DNA of 64,000 nt, from assembly GCA_041658725.1 (NCBI GenBank), contig JBAZZQ010000008.1, positions 21,786 through 85,785 of the forward strand. Direction: 5' to 3'. Source of the stretch: JBAZZQ01 sp041658725. Its GTDB lineage: Bacteria; Planctomycetota; Phycisphaerae; JAAYCJ01. A program made the position numbers and the translations under genes. Positions 8,489 through 17,362 of this stretch are shown piece by piece. Position 1 is the first letter of the stretch; each line of letters starts with the position of its first letter. Below the pieces are notes generated by a model. The model was not told the origin of the DNA. It saw nothing but the letters and a program-made list of their open reading frames with translations, and did not search any database.

Positions 8489-9041
8489 GATTTAAATGGA
8501 CTTTCCGATGATGTCGAAGATATCAGCGAATGGAGAGTTTTATTGCAAGATTCTGGAAATTTTGGTATCGTCCCAAAGGTTGGGGAAACCATGTATCTGT
8601 TACTTATCAGCTATCCAGAAAGAGGATCGCGCTTGTCCGAGCCCTCAACGGTCTTTTCCATAACTTCCCAGCGGGCAAAGAGCTGGATGTCCGCCATCGA
8701 CCAAAATACACTCATGGGTCGTTTCATGTTCACCTCAACGAGACTCATCTATAAGTGATTGCCAAAACAACATTTAGCAAATGATTGACTCCAAGTGGTC
8801 TTTCTTTGCCGACAAAGCCAGTTCAACGATGGCCGCCAGCCCTGTCAAATCGCTGACACCGTTTCAGTTTGGGTAAACATCGCCGGGGATTTACCTGGGT
8901 AGCTGGCTCCTCTACAAGGGAACCTTCTGCCGATTCCCTATCCCCAGCTTTTGGGACGATAATGAAATTTTGCAATAGGCTGCTCATTTAACGAAAGCCA
9001 TAAGACGGTGCAGTACCGTCAACTAGCAAAGGAGAATGGCT
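8489..9041. other. gap without a supported gene
   Basis: Two overlapping frames of 74 and 93 codons run through 8477-8758 but neither has a ribosome-binding site or a recognisable product; they may be remains of a decayed gene. A 6-bp hairpin (GACGGT-GCAGT-ACCGTC, 9004-9020) lies just before the next gene. Confidence 0.4.
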
Positions 9042-10178
9042 ATGAAGCGGAATTTGACCATTATCACTCTGTCGATTCTGTGGTTTTTATCATATTTTTC
9101 ACCGTTGGTCTGGGCGGTTTCCGGCTCCGTTTACTCGGTGGGCAATGATACATACGGGCAATTGGGCATCAATCCCAGATTACCAGTGTCGGCGTCGATC
9201 AACGGCGTGGTGGGAATCGCCGCGAGCTACTACCACAGCCTTGCGGTCAAGGGCGACGGGACCGTATGGGCATGGGGATACAACGGCTATGGCGAGTTGG
9301 GCGACGGGACTACGGTGGATCGCTCGACGCCGGTGCAGGTTTCGGACCTGACGGGCGTGGTGGGAATCGCAGCGGGCGGCTTCTACAGCCTTGCGGTCAA
9401 GGGCGACGGCACGGTATGGGCATGGGGATACAACGACTCCGGCCAGTTGGGCGACGGGACTACGACGAATCGTTCGACGCCGGTGCAGGTTTCGGACCTG
9501 ACGGGCGTGGTGGGAATTACCGCGGGCGGCTTCCACGGCTTGGCAGTCAAGGGCGACGGCACCGTATGGGCATGGGGACAGAACGACTTCGGCCAGTTGG
9601 GCGACGAGACTACGACGAATCGTTCGACGCCGGTTCAGGTATCGGGCCTGACGGGCGTAGTGAGAATCGCAGCGGGCTACTACCACAGCTTGGCGGTCAA
9701 GGGCGACGACACCGTCTGGGCATGGGGATACAATGGCTACGGACAGTTGGGCGACGGTACTACGACGGATCGTTCGACTCCGGCGCAGGTCTTGGGCCTG
9801 ACGGGCGTGGTGAGAATCGCCACGGGCGGTTTCCACAGCTTGGCGGTCAAGGGCGACGACACCGTATGGTCATGGGGATACAACGGCTACGGTCAGTTGG
9901 GCGACGGTACTACGACGGATCATTCGATGCCGGTACAGGTATCGGGTCTGACGGGCGTAGTGGGAATCGCCGCGGGCTACTATCACGGTCTAGCCATTAA
10001 AATTCTCAGCGGCGACTGCGACGACGACGGCAACGTGACGGCGGCGGACCTATTGATCGTGCTCAACAGCATGGATAAATCGACGGGCGAGGTGGATTAC
10101 GACGGCCGTGCGAACCTCGACGGCGATGGATCAATTAGCTCAACCGATCTTGCCATCGTGTTGGATAATATGGAATAG
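9042..10178 (+). CDS. secreted RCC1-repeat protein with C-terminal dockerin module
   Basis: The start at 9042 is preferred over 9036 because AAAGGAG then has normal spacing. A signal peptide (about 1-25, ending in VWA) is followed by RCC1/beta-propeller repeats of exactly 50 residues (SLAVKGDGTVWAWGYNGYG... type), about five full copies plus partial first and last blades, and a C-terminal dockerin-like module with two Ca-binding loops (DCDDDGNVTAADLL and NLDGDGSISSTDLA). It is probably exported and attached through the dockerin to a surface partner. The neighbouring gap regions suggest a single-gene unit. The ligand of the propeller is unknown. Confidence 0.85.
   Translation: MKRNLTIITLSILWFLSYFSPLVWAVSGSVYSVGNDTYGQLGINPRLPVSASINGVVGIAASYYHSLAVKGDGTVWAWGYNGYGELGDGTTVDRSTPVQVSDLTGVVGIAAGGFYSLAVKGDGTVWAWGYNDSGQLGDGTTTNRSTPVQVSDLTGVVGITAGGFHGLAVKGDGTVWAWGQNDFGQLGDETTTNRSTPVQVSGLTGVVRIAAGYYHSLAVKGDDTVWAWGYNGYGQLGDGTTTDRSTPAQVLGLTGVVRIATGGFHSLAVKGDDTVWSWGYNGYGQLGDGTTTDHSMPVQVSGLTGVVGIAAGYYHGLAIKILSGDCDDDGNVTAADLLIVLNSMDKSTGEVDYDGRANLDGDGSISSTDLAIVLDNME
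9204..9990 (+). repeat. tandem 150-bp coding repeats of the RCC1 protein
   Basis: The block beginning GGCGTGGTGGGAATC recurs at about 9204, 9354, 9504, 9654, 9804 and 9954, always with a period of 150 bp and without insertions or deletions. Copies are highly similar at DNA level, pointing to recent expansion or homogenisation. Confidence 0.85.
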
Positions 10179-10241
10179 GATAAATTCCTGAAACACCTTA
10201 CATAAAATTTTTCTTCCCCCCCTGAACGGCTACAAATTTTG

Positions 10242-10270
10242 TTGAAATTATGCAGCCAGATGATTATAAT
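10242..10270 (+). promoter_or_regulatory. sigma70-type promoter of the DeoR-led operon
   Basis: TTGAAA (10242-10247), 17-bp spacer, perfect TATAAT (10265-10270). It is directly followed by a palindrome and lies 45 bases before the regulator start. Confidence 0.75.
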
Positions 10271-10286
10271 GTTCAGATATATGAAC
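10271..10286. promoter_or_regulatory. palindromic operator overlapping the start point
   Basis: GTTCAGATATATGAAC pairs with itself at 14 of 16 positions and abuts the -10 box, covering the expected transcription start. This is a natural site for repression by the DeoR-type protein encoded immediately downstream. Confidence 0.6.
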
Positions 10287-10314
10287 GAAATGATCTTTTT
10301 GGGTTGTATAACAG

Positions 10315-11070
10315 ATGCGGATTCGTGAGCAGTTAATATTAGCGGAATTACGAAATAAGGGCCGTGTTTCGGTTGAAGACTTGGCAGGACAGTGCGACTG
10401 TTCGGAAGTAACGATTCGCCGGGCACTTCACAAGCTACAAGAAAAAGGTCAGATTGTACGAACATCCGGGGGAGCGATTGCGGTCGATCACGTTGGTGTG
10501 GAAGTTGCTTTTCCGGAACGACTTACGATCAATGCGGACCATAAGCAGCGGATTGCCCATGCGGCGGCCAATATCGTGCAGGATAATTCCGTTGTCATGC
10601 TGGATAATGGGTCAAGCGTTTATCTGATGGCCGATTTTTTGAATTCCAAGAGCAATTTGACGATTATTACATCCTTTTTGCCCCTTGTAAATAAATTATC
10701 TTCGAAATCGGACTGGCGGATTATCGTAGCGGGCGGCGAACTAAGATCATCGCGATCAGACCTGGTCGGGTCATTAACCGAGGAATTCATTTCGCGTTTA
10801 TATGCAGATTATGTATTTTTAGGGGCTGATGGATTGGATGTCGAGATGGGGATTTCCACGGTCGATGTGGAGACGGCAAGGTTGACAAAGGTATTGGCCA
10901 AATCGGCGGCCAAGAAAATTCTGCTGGCCGATAGTTCGAAGCTGTCTCGTCGGGCCACCTTTTCCGCGATCGGGTGGACTAGCGTTGACCGGTGGATAAC
11001 CGATGCGGGAGTCGATGAGGATCATTTGAAGAAAATTCGCAACCAGGGGGTTACGGTTGATATCGTTTAA
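10315..11070 (+). CDS. DeoR/GlpR-family transcriptional repressor
   Basis: A 251-aa regulator: N-terminal DeoR winged helix (about 5-57; RVSVEDLAGQ, VTIRRALHKLQEKGQIVRTSGGA) followed by the phosphosugar-sensing DeoR C-terminal domain (about 75-235), with DNGSS, ITSF, ADYVFLGADGLD and KILLADSSKLSRRA typical of the isomerase-like fold. Family members are usually released from DNA by a sugar phosphate. It heads a long run of sugar-catabolic genes on the same strand and has a strong promoter with an overlapping palindrome, implying autoregulation and control of the operon. The effector is probably a phosphorylated product of the FGGY kinase encoded downstream (inference). Confidence 0.93.
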   Translation: MRIREQLILAELRNKGRVSVEDLAGQCDCSEVTIRRALHKLQEKGQIVRTSGGAIAVDHVGVEVAFPERLTINADHKQRIAHAAANIVQDNSVVMLDNGSSVYLMADFLNSKSNLTIITSFLPLVNKLSSKSDWRIIVAGGELRSSRSDLVGSLTEEFISRLYADYVFLGADGLDVEMGISTVDVETARLTKVLAKSAAKKILLADSSKLSRRATFSAIGWTSVDRWITDAGVDEDHLKKIRNQGVTVDIV

Positions 11071-11094
11071 TATATTTTTTGGAGATTTTTTATT

Positions 11095-12462
11095 ATGAAG
11101 GGAACTTATGATCCGAAGCCTTATGACTTGGATTTAACTCGGTGGCCGTCAATTGTCGTTCCTCCGCCTGGACCCAGGAGTAAGGCGATGCATGACGCGA
11201 CGTCGAAGATTATGAAAGGTTTATCGGGGCAGGTGAAACTGTTCCCGGTGGTGTTTTCGGAAGGCAAAGGCTGCACGCTGACGGATATCGACGGGAATCG
11301 GTATATTGATTTTTCCAGCGGAATTTATGTGACCACGTTGGGACATTGCCACCCGAAGATTTCCGAGGCCGTGGCACATTGGGCGCATACCCTTATGAAT
11401 GCCCATGATTTTACCACTCCTGTCAAACACGCGTTGCTGGAGAAATTGCTGGCGGTCTTGCCTGGAGATTACGGTGGGGTGCAATTATATGATTCGGGAA
11501 CCACGGCGGTGGAGGCCGCCATTCGAACGGCGCGGGCGGCTACGGGCAAGCCTGAATTTCTTTCCTGTTTTGGCGATTTCCACGGTAAAAGCGGTTGTTC
11601 AGCCTCATTGGCGAGGATGAATAAAATCTATGGTCCGACCCGGATGCCTGGGTTTTACATGCTGCCTCGTCCTGATCCTTACCGTCCGTGGTGGACACGG
11701 CCCGATGGATCACTGGATACGGAAAAGTATCTGGAGTTTTACGATACGTTTATTCTGGAAGGGACGACGAATCAGATCGCGGGGATTGTCCTGGAACCCA
11801 TCCAGGGGTGGGCGGGAAGTATCATGCCGCCGGATGATTTTTTCCCGAAACTTCGTCATTGGTGCACTGATCGAAAAATTCTCCTGGTCGATGACGAGGT
11901 GCTGTGCAGCATGGGTCGAACCGGATATTGGCTGACGGCGGAACATTGGAAGGTGACGCCGGACATTGTGACGCTTGGCAAGGGTTTTGGAAACGGTTTT
12001 CCGGTAACGGCCATGGTTGTTCGGAAGGAATACGCGGAGGCAGTGGATAAAATTTCCGCCTCGACCAGCTATGGTGGAAATCCGATGGCCTGCGCGGCGG
12101 CGTTGGCGAGTATCGAAGTGATCGAGGAAGAAGGGTTGCTGGAACATGCCAAAGAACTGGAAAAATCATTTAAGAAGAAATTAAAAACGATGAAGGAAAA
12201 CCACCCCATTGTCGGTGATGTTCGATGCCTGGGCTGCCTGATGGGAGTGGAACTGGTCAAAGACCGCGGCACAAAGGAACCCTTCGATGACGCCGGCAAG
12301 CGGGTCTACCAGCGTGCGTTTTCGAAAGGTCTGGCGTGGATTCCGGCGGGGCATATTTTGCGGATGAGTCCTCCCATCGTTATGCCGGAAGACGTCGCGG
12401 CCAAGGCGATGGATATTATCGACGAATCAATCGGTGAGGTAGAAAAAGAGCTTGGATACTGA
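11095..12462 (+). CDS. class III PLP-dependent aminotransferase
   Basis: A 455-aa fold-type I enzyme of the acetylornithine/4-aminobutyrate/dialkylglycine group. The PLP lysine is Lys296 in TLGKGFGNG; the Asp of LLVDDEV contacts the pyridine nitrogen, and YDSGTTAVEAAIRTAR forms the phosphate-binding region. The late TSYGGNPMACAAAL is also characteristic. It follows the DeoR gene by 24 bp with a GGAG site, so it is the first structural gene of the operon. The amino donor and acceptor are unknown; in this context an amino- or keto-sugar or a derived keto acid is possible. Confidence 0.88.
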   Translation: MKGTYDPKPYDLDLTRWPSIVVPPPGPRSKAMHDATSKIMKGLSGQVKLFPVVFSEGKGCTLTDIDGNRYIDFSSGIYVTTLGHCHPKISEAVAHWAHTLMNAHDFTTPVKHALLEKLLAVLPGDYGGVQLYDSGTTAVEAAIRTARAATGKPEFLSCFGDFHGKSGCSASLARMNKIYGPTRMPGFYMLPRPDPYRPWWTRPDGSLDTEKYLEFYDTFILEGTTNQIAGIVLEPIQGWAGSIMPPDDFFPKLRHWCTDRKILLVDDEVLCSMGRTGYWLTAEHWKVTPDIVTLGKGFGNGFPVTAMVVRKEYAEAVDKISASTSYGGNPMACAAALASIEVIEEEGLLEHAKELEKSFKKKLKTMKENHPIVGDVRCLGCLMGVELVKDRGTKEPFDDAGKRVYQRAFSKGLAWIPAGHILRMSPPIVMPEDVAAKAMDIIDESIGEVEKELGY

Positions 12463-12465
12463 AAA

Positions 12466-13608
12466 ATGAAAACAATTTCCTTCGGAATAATCGGTTGTGG
12501 TCTGATGGGCCGGGAATTTGCCAGCCTGACGGCAAGATGGTGTCATCTTCTCGATGTGGATTTTCAGCCGCGGATCGCGGCGATCTGCGATACCAATGAG
12601 TCGCTGTTTGGCTGGTACAAAAACCATTTCCCGTCGATCGAACAATTCACGACGAATTATCGGGACCTGCTGGCCAATCCCCGGATAGAAGCGATTTATT
12701 GCGCCATTCCTCATCATCTGCACCAACAGGTGTACTGCGACATCGTCCGGGCAGGAAAACATTTGATGGGGGAAAAACCGTTTGGGATCGACAAACCAGC
12801 CAACGACGCGATTTTGTCCTGCCTGAAGGAACATCCGAACGTTTTTGTTCGCTGCAGTTCGGAATTTCCATTTTATCCCGCTGCCCAGAAAATCTGCGAT
12901 ATGATCGAGAACAAAGCCTTCGGCAAAATCATCGAGGTCAACAGCGGTTATCTTCACTCCAGCGACCTGGACCCGAACAAACCCATCAACTGGAAACGGA
13001 TGGTCGAATTCAACGGTGAATACGGCTGCATGGGCGATTTGGGGATGCACGCCTGTCATATCCCTTTTAAAGCGGGTTGGAAACCGGTCAACGTGCGCGC
13101 CCTGCTGGCCAAAATCATTACGGAGCGTCCCGATGGAAAAGGGGGGCAGGCTGCCTGCAAAACGTGGGACAACGCCACCCTGTGTTGCGAGGCCCGTGAT
13201 CCCGACCGGGGTGAGCTATTTCCGATGATCCTCAAGACCCATCGGATCGATCCTGGCCAGAAGAACACATGGTACATTGAAATCAAGGGCACGAAGGTTT
13301 CGATGCGATTCAGCACCAAATTGCCCAAAACGCTTTTTTGGATGGACTACCAGGGCGGAGAACAAATCTGGCAGCAGATCGACATGGGAAACGACACCGC
13401 TTTTAAAACCATCACCGGGGGTATTTTTGAAATCGCGTTTTCCGACGTGATCTTCCAGATGTGGGCCGCTTTTTTGTACGAATACGTGCATGGAAAACCC
13501 CTTAAAAGATTTGCCGCTTGCGTGACTCCTCAGGAAACCGCCTGGACCCATGAGCTGTTTACCGCGGCCTTGGCCTCGCAGCGCGAAACAAAAACCGTTG
13601 AGATTTAA
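12466..13608 (+). CDS. Gfo/Idh/MocA-family oxidoreductase
   Basis: A 380-aa NAD(P)-dependent sugar or cyclitol dehydrogenase. The N-terminal Rossmann domain (about 1-125) starts with IIGCGLMGREFASL and carries the EKP motif in HLMGEKPFGID; the C-terminal alpha/beta domain follows (about 130-370; catalytic-type GDLGMHACH). It starts three bases after the aminotransferase stop and ends three bases before the kinase, indicating tight cotranscription. Substrate unknown; the neighbours suggest oxidation of a deoxysugar or aminosugar. Confidence 0.88.
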   Translation: MKTISFGIIGCGLMGREFASLTARWCHLLDVDFQPRIAAICDTNESLFGWYKNHFPSIEQFTTNYRDLLANPRIEAIYCAIPHHLHQQVYCDIVRAGKHLMGEKPFGIDKPANDAILSCLKEHPNVFVRCSSEFPFYPAAQKICDMIENKAFGKIIEVNSGYLHSSDLDPNKPINWKRMVEFNGEYGCMGDLGMHACHIPFKAGWKPVNVRALLAKIITERPDGKGGQAACKTWDNATLCCEARDPDRGELFPMILKTHRIDPGQKNTWYIEIKGTKVSMRFSTKLPKTLFWMDYQGGEQIWQQIDMGNDTAFKTITGGIFEIAFSDVIFQMWAAFLYEYVHGKPLKRFAACVTPQETAWTHELFTAALASQRETKTVEI

Positions 13609-13611
13609 AAT

Positions 13612-14979
13612 ATGTTATTTTGTGGAATTGACATAGGCACATCGAACACCAAGGCGGTTGTCATTGACGCCGAGGGTGAGCTTCGCGGCCGTATCACTAT
13701 TCCTCTCGGAGTGGAAAGTCGCAAGGACGAATTTCCTGCCGCCGTGTGGGTAGATCATTTTCAAAAGGCCTTGAACTTTCTGGCGTCTCAGAGTCGTTCA
13801 GACGATCAATCTTTGTGCGTTGGGATTACAGCACAGGGTGGCAGCATGGTTCTTCTGGATGAAGAGTATCAACCCATTTCCACGGCCATGTCGTGGACGA
13901 AATTGGCATCCGATACTATCCTCCGGGAACTCAGGGGAGCAGTTTCGTTTGGGGATTTTTATGAGAAAACCGGGTGGCTGCCCGATGGGTGGATGGGGGT
14001 ATGCAAAGTCATGGAATTATTACGCAATAACCCTAAGCTCAAACAAAAATTAAAATATATCGCCTCGGTCCCTGACTTCGTTGGGGCCCAGGTATTCGGA
14101 ACCTTTGTTACGGATGTCACACAGGCCCAAATCACCGGGTTTTATGATTTTACCCAAATGGACTGGATATCTGAAATTCTGAACCGAATGGGACTGACCG
14201 GTGAGAACTTTGCCGAGGTAAAATCCGCCACGGAAATTCTGCGTGAAAATTTTTCCCTTTATTCCTCTCGGATAACTCTGATGAGCAGTTCACACGATCA
14301 ATACGCCGTCATGCGCGCCTGTGGTCTGAATGACGATGGTTTTATGCTGGCAACAGGTAGTGCCTGGGTTGTCAACGGAAAATCGAAGCGTCCGTTGTAT
14401 GACGGCGATTGTATGATTCATCCCGGCCGTGATTTGGAGGGTGGATTCGGGTACATTATATCATTTGAGGCCATAGGCAAGCATTTTGATGAATTGTTAA
14501 TCCATTTGGATGTGGATTATGATCTTTTGGCGGCAATGGCGGAGGATATTCAAAAGATAGAGATTCCGGATCAGCCCATTGATACAACAACAATAAATTC
14601 ATGCTCCGCCAAACCCGAAGCGATTCGGCGGTTTATGGAGGCGACCGTGGCTCGGGTACGCTTTGTTCTTGAAAAGAAACAATTACTTGCGGGCATAAAA
14701 AAACTGCTTATGACCGGAGGATCCGTGGGAAATAATCTTTGGCCACAATTTCTGGCTGATATTTTGAATATCCCCGTGGATGCCGTCCGGTTCAATGAAT
14801 TGACGGCCTATGGCGCCGCCCTTTTTTCCAGAACCGGGATGACCGGAGTGACCCCGCCCCACCGCTGGCCGATGGGAATAGCCGTTACGTTGTACGAGCC
14901 TCGGACTGCACGAAAATATGATGACTGGTTTTATGGCAAACAAGTTCCGTTGTTGGAATGGGGAGTTAACCGTGACTGA
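13612..14979 (+). CDS. FGGY-family carbohydrate kinase
   Basis: A 455-aa ASKHA-fold sugar kinase of the xylulokinase/fuculokinase group. The phosphate-1 loop GIDIGTSNTKAVVID is at the N-terminus; GITAQGGSMVLLD and SMSWTKLASD-like AMSWTKLASD lie in the substrate region; the adenosine-binding loop is LLMTGGSVGNNLWPQFLADIL near residue 365. The overlap with the next isomerase gene (stop 14977-14979, next start 14972) shows translational coupling. Together with the isomerase and the aldolase it would make the isomerase-kinase-aldolase route used for fucose, rhamnose or pentoses. The exact sugar cannot be read from the sequence. Confidence 0.87.
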   Translation: MLFCGIDIGTSNTKAVVIDAEGELRGRITIPLGVESRKDEFPAAVWVDHFQKALNFLASQSRSDDQSLCVGITAQGGSMVLLDEEYQPISTAMSWTKLASDTILRELRGAVSFGDFYEKTGWLPDGWMGVCKVMELLRNNPKLKQKLKYIASVPDFVGAQVFGTFVTDVTQAQITGFYDFTQMDWISEILNRMGLTGENFAEVKSATEILRENFSLYSSRITLMSSSHDQYAVMRACGLNDDGFMLATGSAWVVNGKSKRPLYDGDCMIHPGRDLEGGFGYIISFEAIGKHFDELLIHLDVDYDLLAAMAEDIQKIEIPDQPIDTTTINSCSAKPEAIRRFMEATVARVRFVLEKKQLLAGIKKLLMTGGSVGNNLWPQFLADILNIPVDAVRFNELTAYGAALFSRTGMTGVTPPHRWPMGIAVTLYEPRTARKYDDWFYGKQVPLLEWGVNRD

Positions 14980-16378
14980 TCGTCAAACAAAAAAATATTC
15001 CATCGGTTTTATTCCGGTGATGGCGAAACTCTACAAGAACCTTCTTCCGGATTTGCAGGTCCAACTCCAACAATTTTCCGGTCAGATTGGCCGGGCGTTA
15101 TCGGATCGTCAACTGGAAATAAAAACCGGCCAGGTTGCCGTTGAGGATTCGGAAATTCGACGGCAAATCCGTTCGTTCGAAGAGGCGCATATCGACCTTC
15201 TGGTCATTGGGCACGTCAGTTATTGTCCGAGCGGGGAAATTCTTCCCGGATTGCTGAAAACGAAGTTGCCTGTGCTCCTCTGGCCGGCTCAGCCCATGCT
15301 TGAATTAAGCGGCAAGCATTACGATGGGGAGGCTATGATTCACAATCATGGCGTTCACGGAACGCAGGACCTGGCGAATATTTTGATGCGAAACAATCGC
15401 CCCTGTGGTGTTTTGCATGGCCATTACCGCCAACTGTCCTTCAAAAAAGAATTGCTCTCCTGGGTTCGGGCCGGTCGTGCAGTTACTTCCATGAAATCAT
15501 CCCGGCCGCTGGTTCTTGGAGGTCATTTTGAGCAAATGCTTGATCTTCAATTGGGAAAAACAAATTTTCCAAAAACCTTCGGCATCCAATCGCGTGAAAT
15601 ATCGCTGAATGAATTTATCCAATCCGTGAAAACCGTTTTGGAAAAAGACATTAAGGCTGGAATTAATCGCTATCGATCCTGTTTTGAATTGGACAAACAC
15701 CTGACCCAGACATTTCTTGAAAAAACGGCCCGCCATGACGTTGCCTTGCGAAATCTCATGCGCCAGCGCAAAAGTTCCGCCGTCGGAATCAATTTTCAGG
15801 CTTTATGCAACGATCCCCGAATCGGAGATGCACTGCACGTAGCGGCCAGTCTGCTTATGTCGGACGGGTTGGGTTACGCGGGGGAAGGCGATTGGGTTAC
15901 CGCGATGCTCGTTTGTGGGCTAAGGTCGATCTCGCCAAGAGTGACGTTTACGGAAATTTTTTCCGTGGGTTATCGGGATAACCGCCTGGTGCTCCGCCAC
16001 TGGGGAGAAGGAAATTTTGACTTGGCCAGAAAAAAACCTCTTCTTAAAATCAGTCAATTCAAAGATAAGCATCCCGCCGAATTCGCGGTCATGAATTTTG
16101 AATTTAAGCCAGGACTGGCGACTCTGGTCAACCTGAACGTTGGAAAGGACGGACATGCGCAAATCCTTTCCATCGCCGGCAGGATTGCCCCCGAATCACT
16201 TTCCGCGGTGGATGGCCCGCGAGGGATATTCAAGCCAGACCGGAAGCAAATTTCCGAATTATTGAGCGACTACGCGTATCAGGGCGGCAGCCATCATCTG
16301 GTGATGGTTATGGAGCAGGCTGAGAATGTTTTGGACAAAATTTCAAAATTAACCGGCTGGAGGTATGTAAAGGTATAA
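14972..16378 (+). CDS. L-arabinose/L-fucose isomerase-like sugar isomerase
   Basis: A 468-aa protein related to AraA-type sugar isomerases. The GTG start at 14972 is chosen because GGGAG lies seven bases upstream and the start overlaps the kinase stop; a longer reading from 14918 would run well into the kinase. The N-terminal region carries HVSYCPSGEILPGLLKT, and the C-terminal half has the AraA-like GYAGEGDWVTAMLVCGL and the terminal GGSHHLV, equivalent to GGAHH of arabinose isomerase, a metal-dependent aldose-ketose isomerase. It differs enough from classical AraA that the sugar is uncertain. It probably supplies the substrate of the FGGY kinase just upstream. Confidence 0.8.
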   Translation: MTDRQTKKYSIGFIPVMAKLYKNLLPDLQVQLQQFSGQIGRALSDRQLEIKTGQVAVEDSEIRRQIRSFEEAHIDLLVIGHVSYCPSGEILPGLLKTKLPVLLWPAQPMLELSGKHYDGEAMIHNHGVHGTQDLANILMRNNRPCGVLHGHYRQLSFKKELLSWVRAGRAVTSMKSSRPLVLGGHFEQMLDLQLGKTNFPKTFGIQSREISLNEFIQSVKTVLEKDIKAGINRYRSCFELDKHLTQTFLEKTARHDVALRNLMRQRKSSAVGINFQALCNDPRIGDALHVAASLLMSDGLGYAGEGDWVTAMLVCGLRSISPRVTFTEIFSVGYRDNRLVLRHWGEGNFDLARKKPLLKISQFKDKHPAEFAVMNFEFKPGLATLVNLNVGKDGHAQILSIAGRIAPESLSAVDGPRGIFKPDRKQISELLSDYAYQGGSHHLVMVMEQAENVLDKISKLTGWRYVKV

Positions 16379-16383
16379 CAAAA

Positions 16384-16511
16384 TTGAATATCCAATATCC
16401 GACACTCAACACCCAACATCCAAGTAAAGAAAACAAGAGACGCCGAATCCTTGCCCTTCTCTTCACTTGAGTGTTGGATGTCGAGTGTTGAATGTTGGAT
16501 ATTAAATTGAA
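16384..16511. repeat. inverted dispersed repeat after the isomerase gene
   Basis: The left arm (about 16384-16424) and right arm (about 16464-16511) are imperfect inverted copies built of GTGTTGGATGT-like units; the left-arm sequence recurs almost exactly at 56417-56459 after dnaE. It fills the space between two operon genes. It contains no gene and could form a long RNA hairpin. Confidence 0.7.
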
Positions 16512-16536
16512 TTTCCTATTTATTGAAGGAGAATTT

Positions 16537-17346
16537 ATGAAAGACAATTTGTTTTTTTCACGGTTTTTTAGCGAGGGTCCTGTTTTGGTGGTGGCCGTCG
16601 ATCATGGTTTGTTCGACGGTCCGGTTCCCGGAGTCCACCAGGTAAACAAAATTGCCGAAAATATCCATCCGGACATCGACGCCGTGCTGGTTTCCCCCGG
16701 AATGTTTCGACACCTCAAGGAGGATCTCTTTGGCAAACGTCATTGCCCCCAACCGATCGTTCGGATCAATTGGTCGAGCATCTACTGCTTTTCCTGGGAC
16801 TATCATGCGGGAGATACCGTAACGACTTATCAGCCAATGGACCTCTTGAAAATGGGAGTCCCCGTGGTTTTGATTTCCCTCTCCTTACGAACCGGATCAG
16901 AAGCGAGGGACGCCGAAAACGTAAAAATATTCGCCGACCTGTGCCGGCAGGCTCATGACCTGGGCATGATGGTGATCGGGGAATATTTTCCGGTGAACGA
17001 TGAAAAACTCAACGTTGACGAGATGCACGAGGAGATCAAAATCGGATGCCGTATTCTTTTCGAATTGGGGGCCGATGTGATTAAAACCTTTCATACCCGC
17101 GACTTTGACAAAGTGGCGCAAGGTTGTCCTATCCCGATTCTGACCCTGGGCGGCAAGCGCGCCCCCTCGGACCTTGCCGCGCTGGAAATGGCTGAAATCC
17201 AGATTAAATCCGGGGCAGCGGGGATCGTCTTCGGGCGAAACGTCTTTCAGTCGCCCAAGCCCATTGCCCTGCAAAAGGCGATCCTGGACGTTTTAAAAAA
17301 TAACGTTTCCGCCCGTCAGGCGGCCAAAAAACATGGACTAAAATAA
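16537..17346 (+). CDS. class I aldolase of the DeoC/FbaB/LacD type
   Basis: The start at 16537 is chosen for the AAGGAG site six bases upstream; the product has 269 aa. It has the TIM-barrel pattern of DeoC/FbaB-family Schiff-base aldolases (LsrF, archaeal FBP aldolase): VVAVDHGLFDGP at strand 1, VIKTFHTRDF with the likely Schiff-base lysine, PILTLGGKR and GAAGIVFGRNVFQSP near the phosphate-binding end. It would cleave the phosphorylated ketose made by the isomerase and kinase upstream into triose phosphate and an aldehyde. The preceding inverted repeat separates it from the isomerase, but the orientation is the same. Confidence 0.85.
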   Translation: MKDNLFFSRFFSEGPVLVVAVDHGLFDGPVPGVHQVNKIAENIHPDIDAVLVSPGMFRHLKEDLFGKRHCPQPIVRINWSSIYCFSWDYHAGDTVTTYQPMDLLKMGVPVVLISLSLRTGSEARDAENVKIFADLCRQAHDLGMMVIGEYFPVNDEKLNVDEMHEEIKIGCRILFELGADVIKTFHTRDFDKVAQGCPIPILTLGGKRAPSDLAALEMAEIQIKSGAAGIVFGRNVFQSPKPIALQKAILDVLKNNVSARQAAKKHGLK

Positions 17347-17362
17347 AAAAGGAAATAGAACC

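Noticed and set aside
8477..8758. two overlapping small frames in the 8.5-8.8 kb gap
   Set aside because: No ribosome-binding site or known product; treated as unsupported.
9204..9990. possible CRISPR array from the regular 150-bp repeats
   Set aside because: The repeats are coding, contiguous and in frame, with no spacers; they are protein blades.
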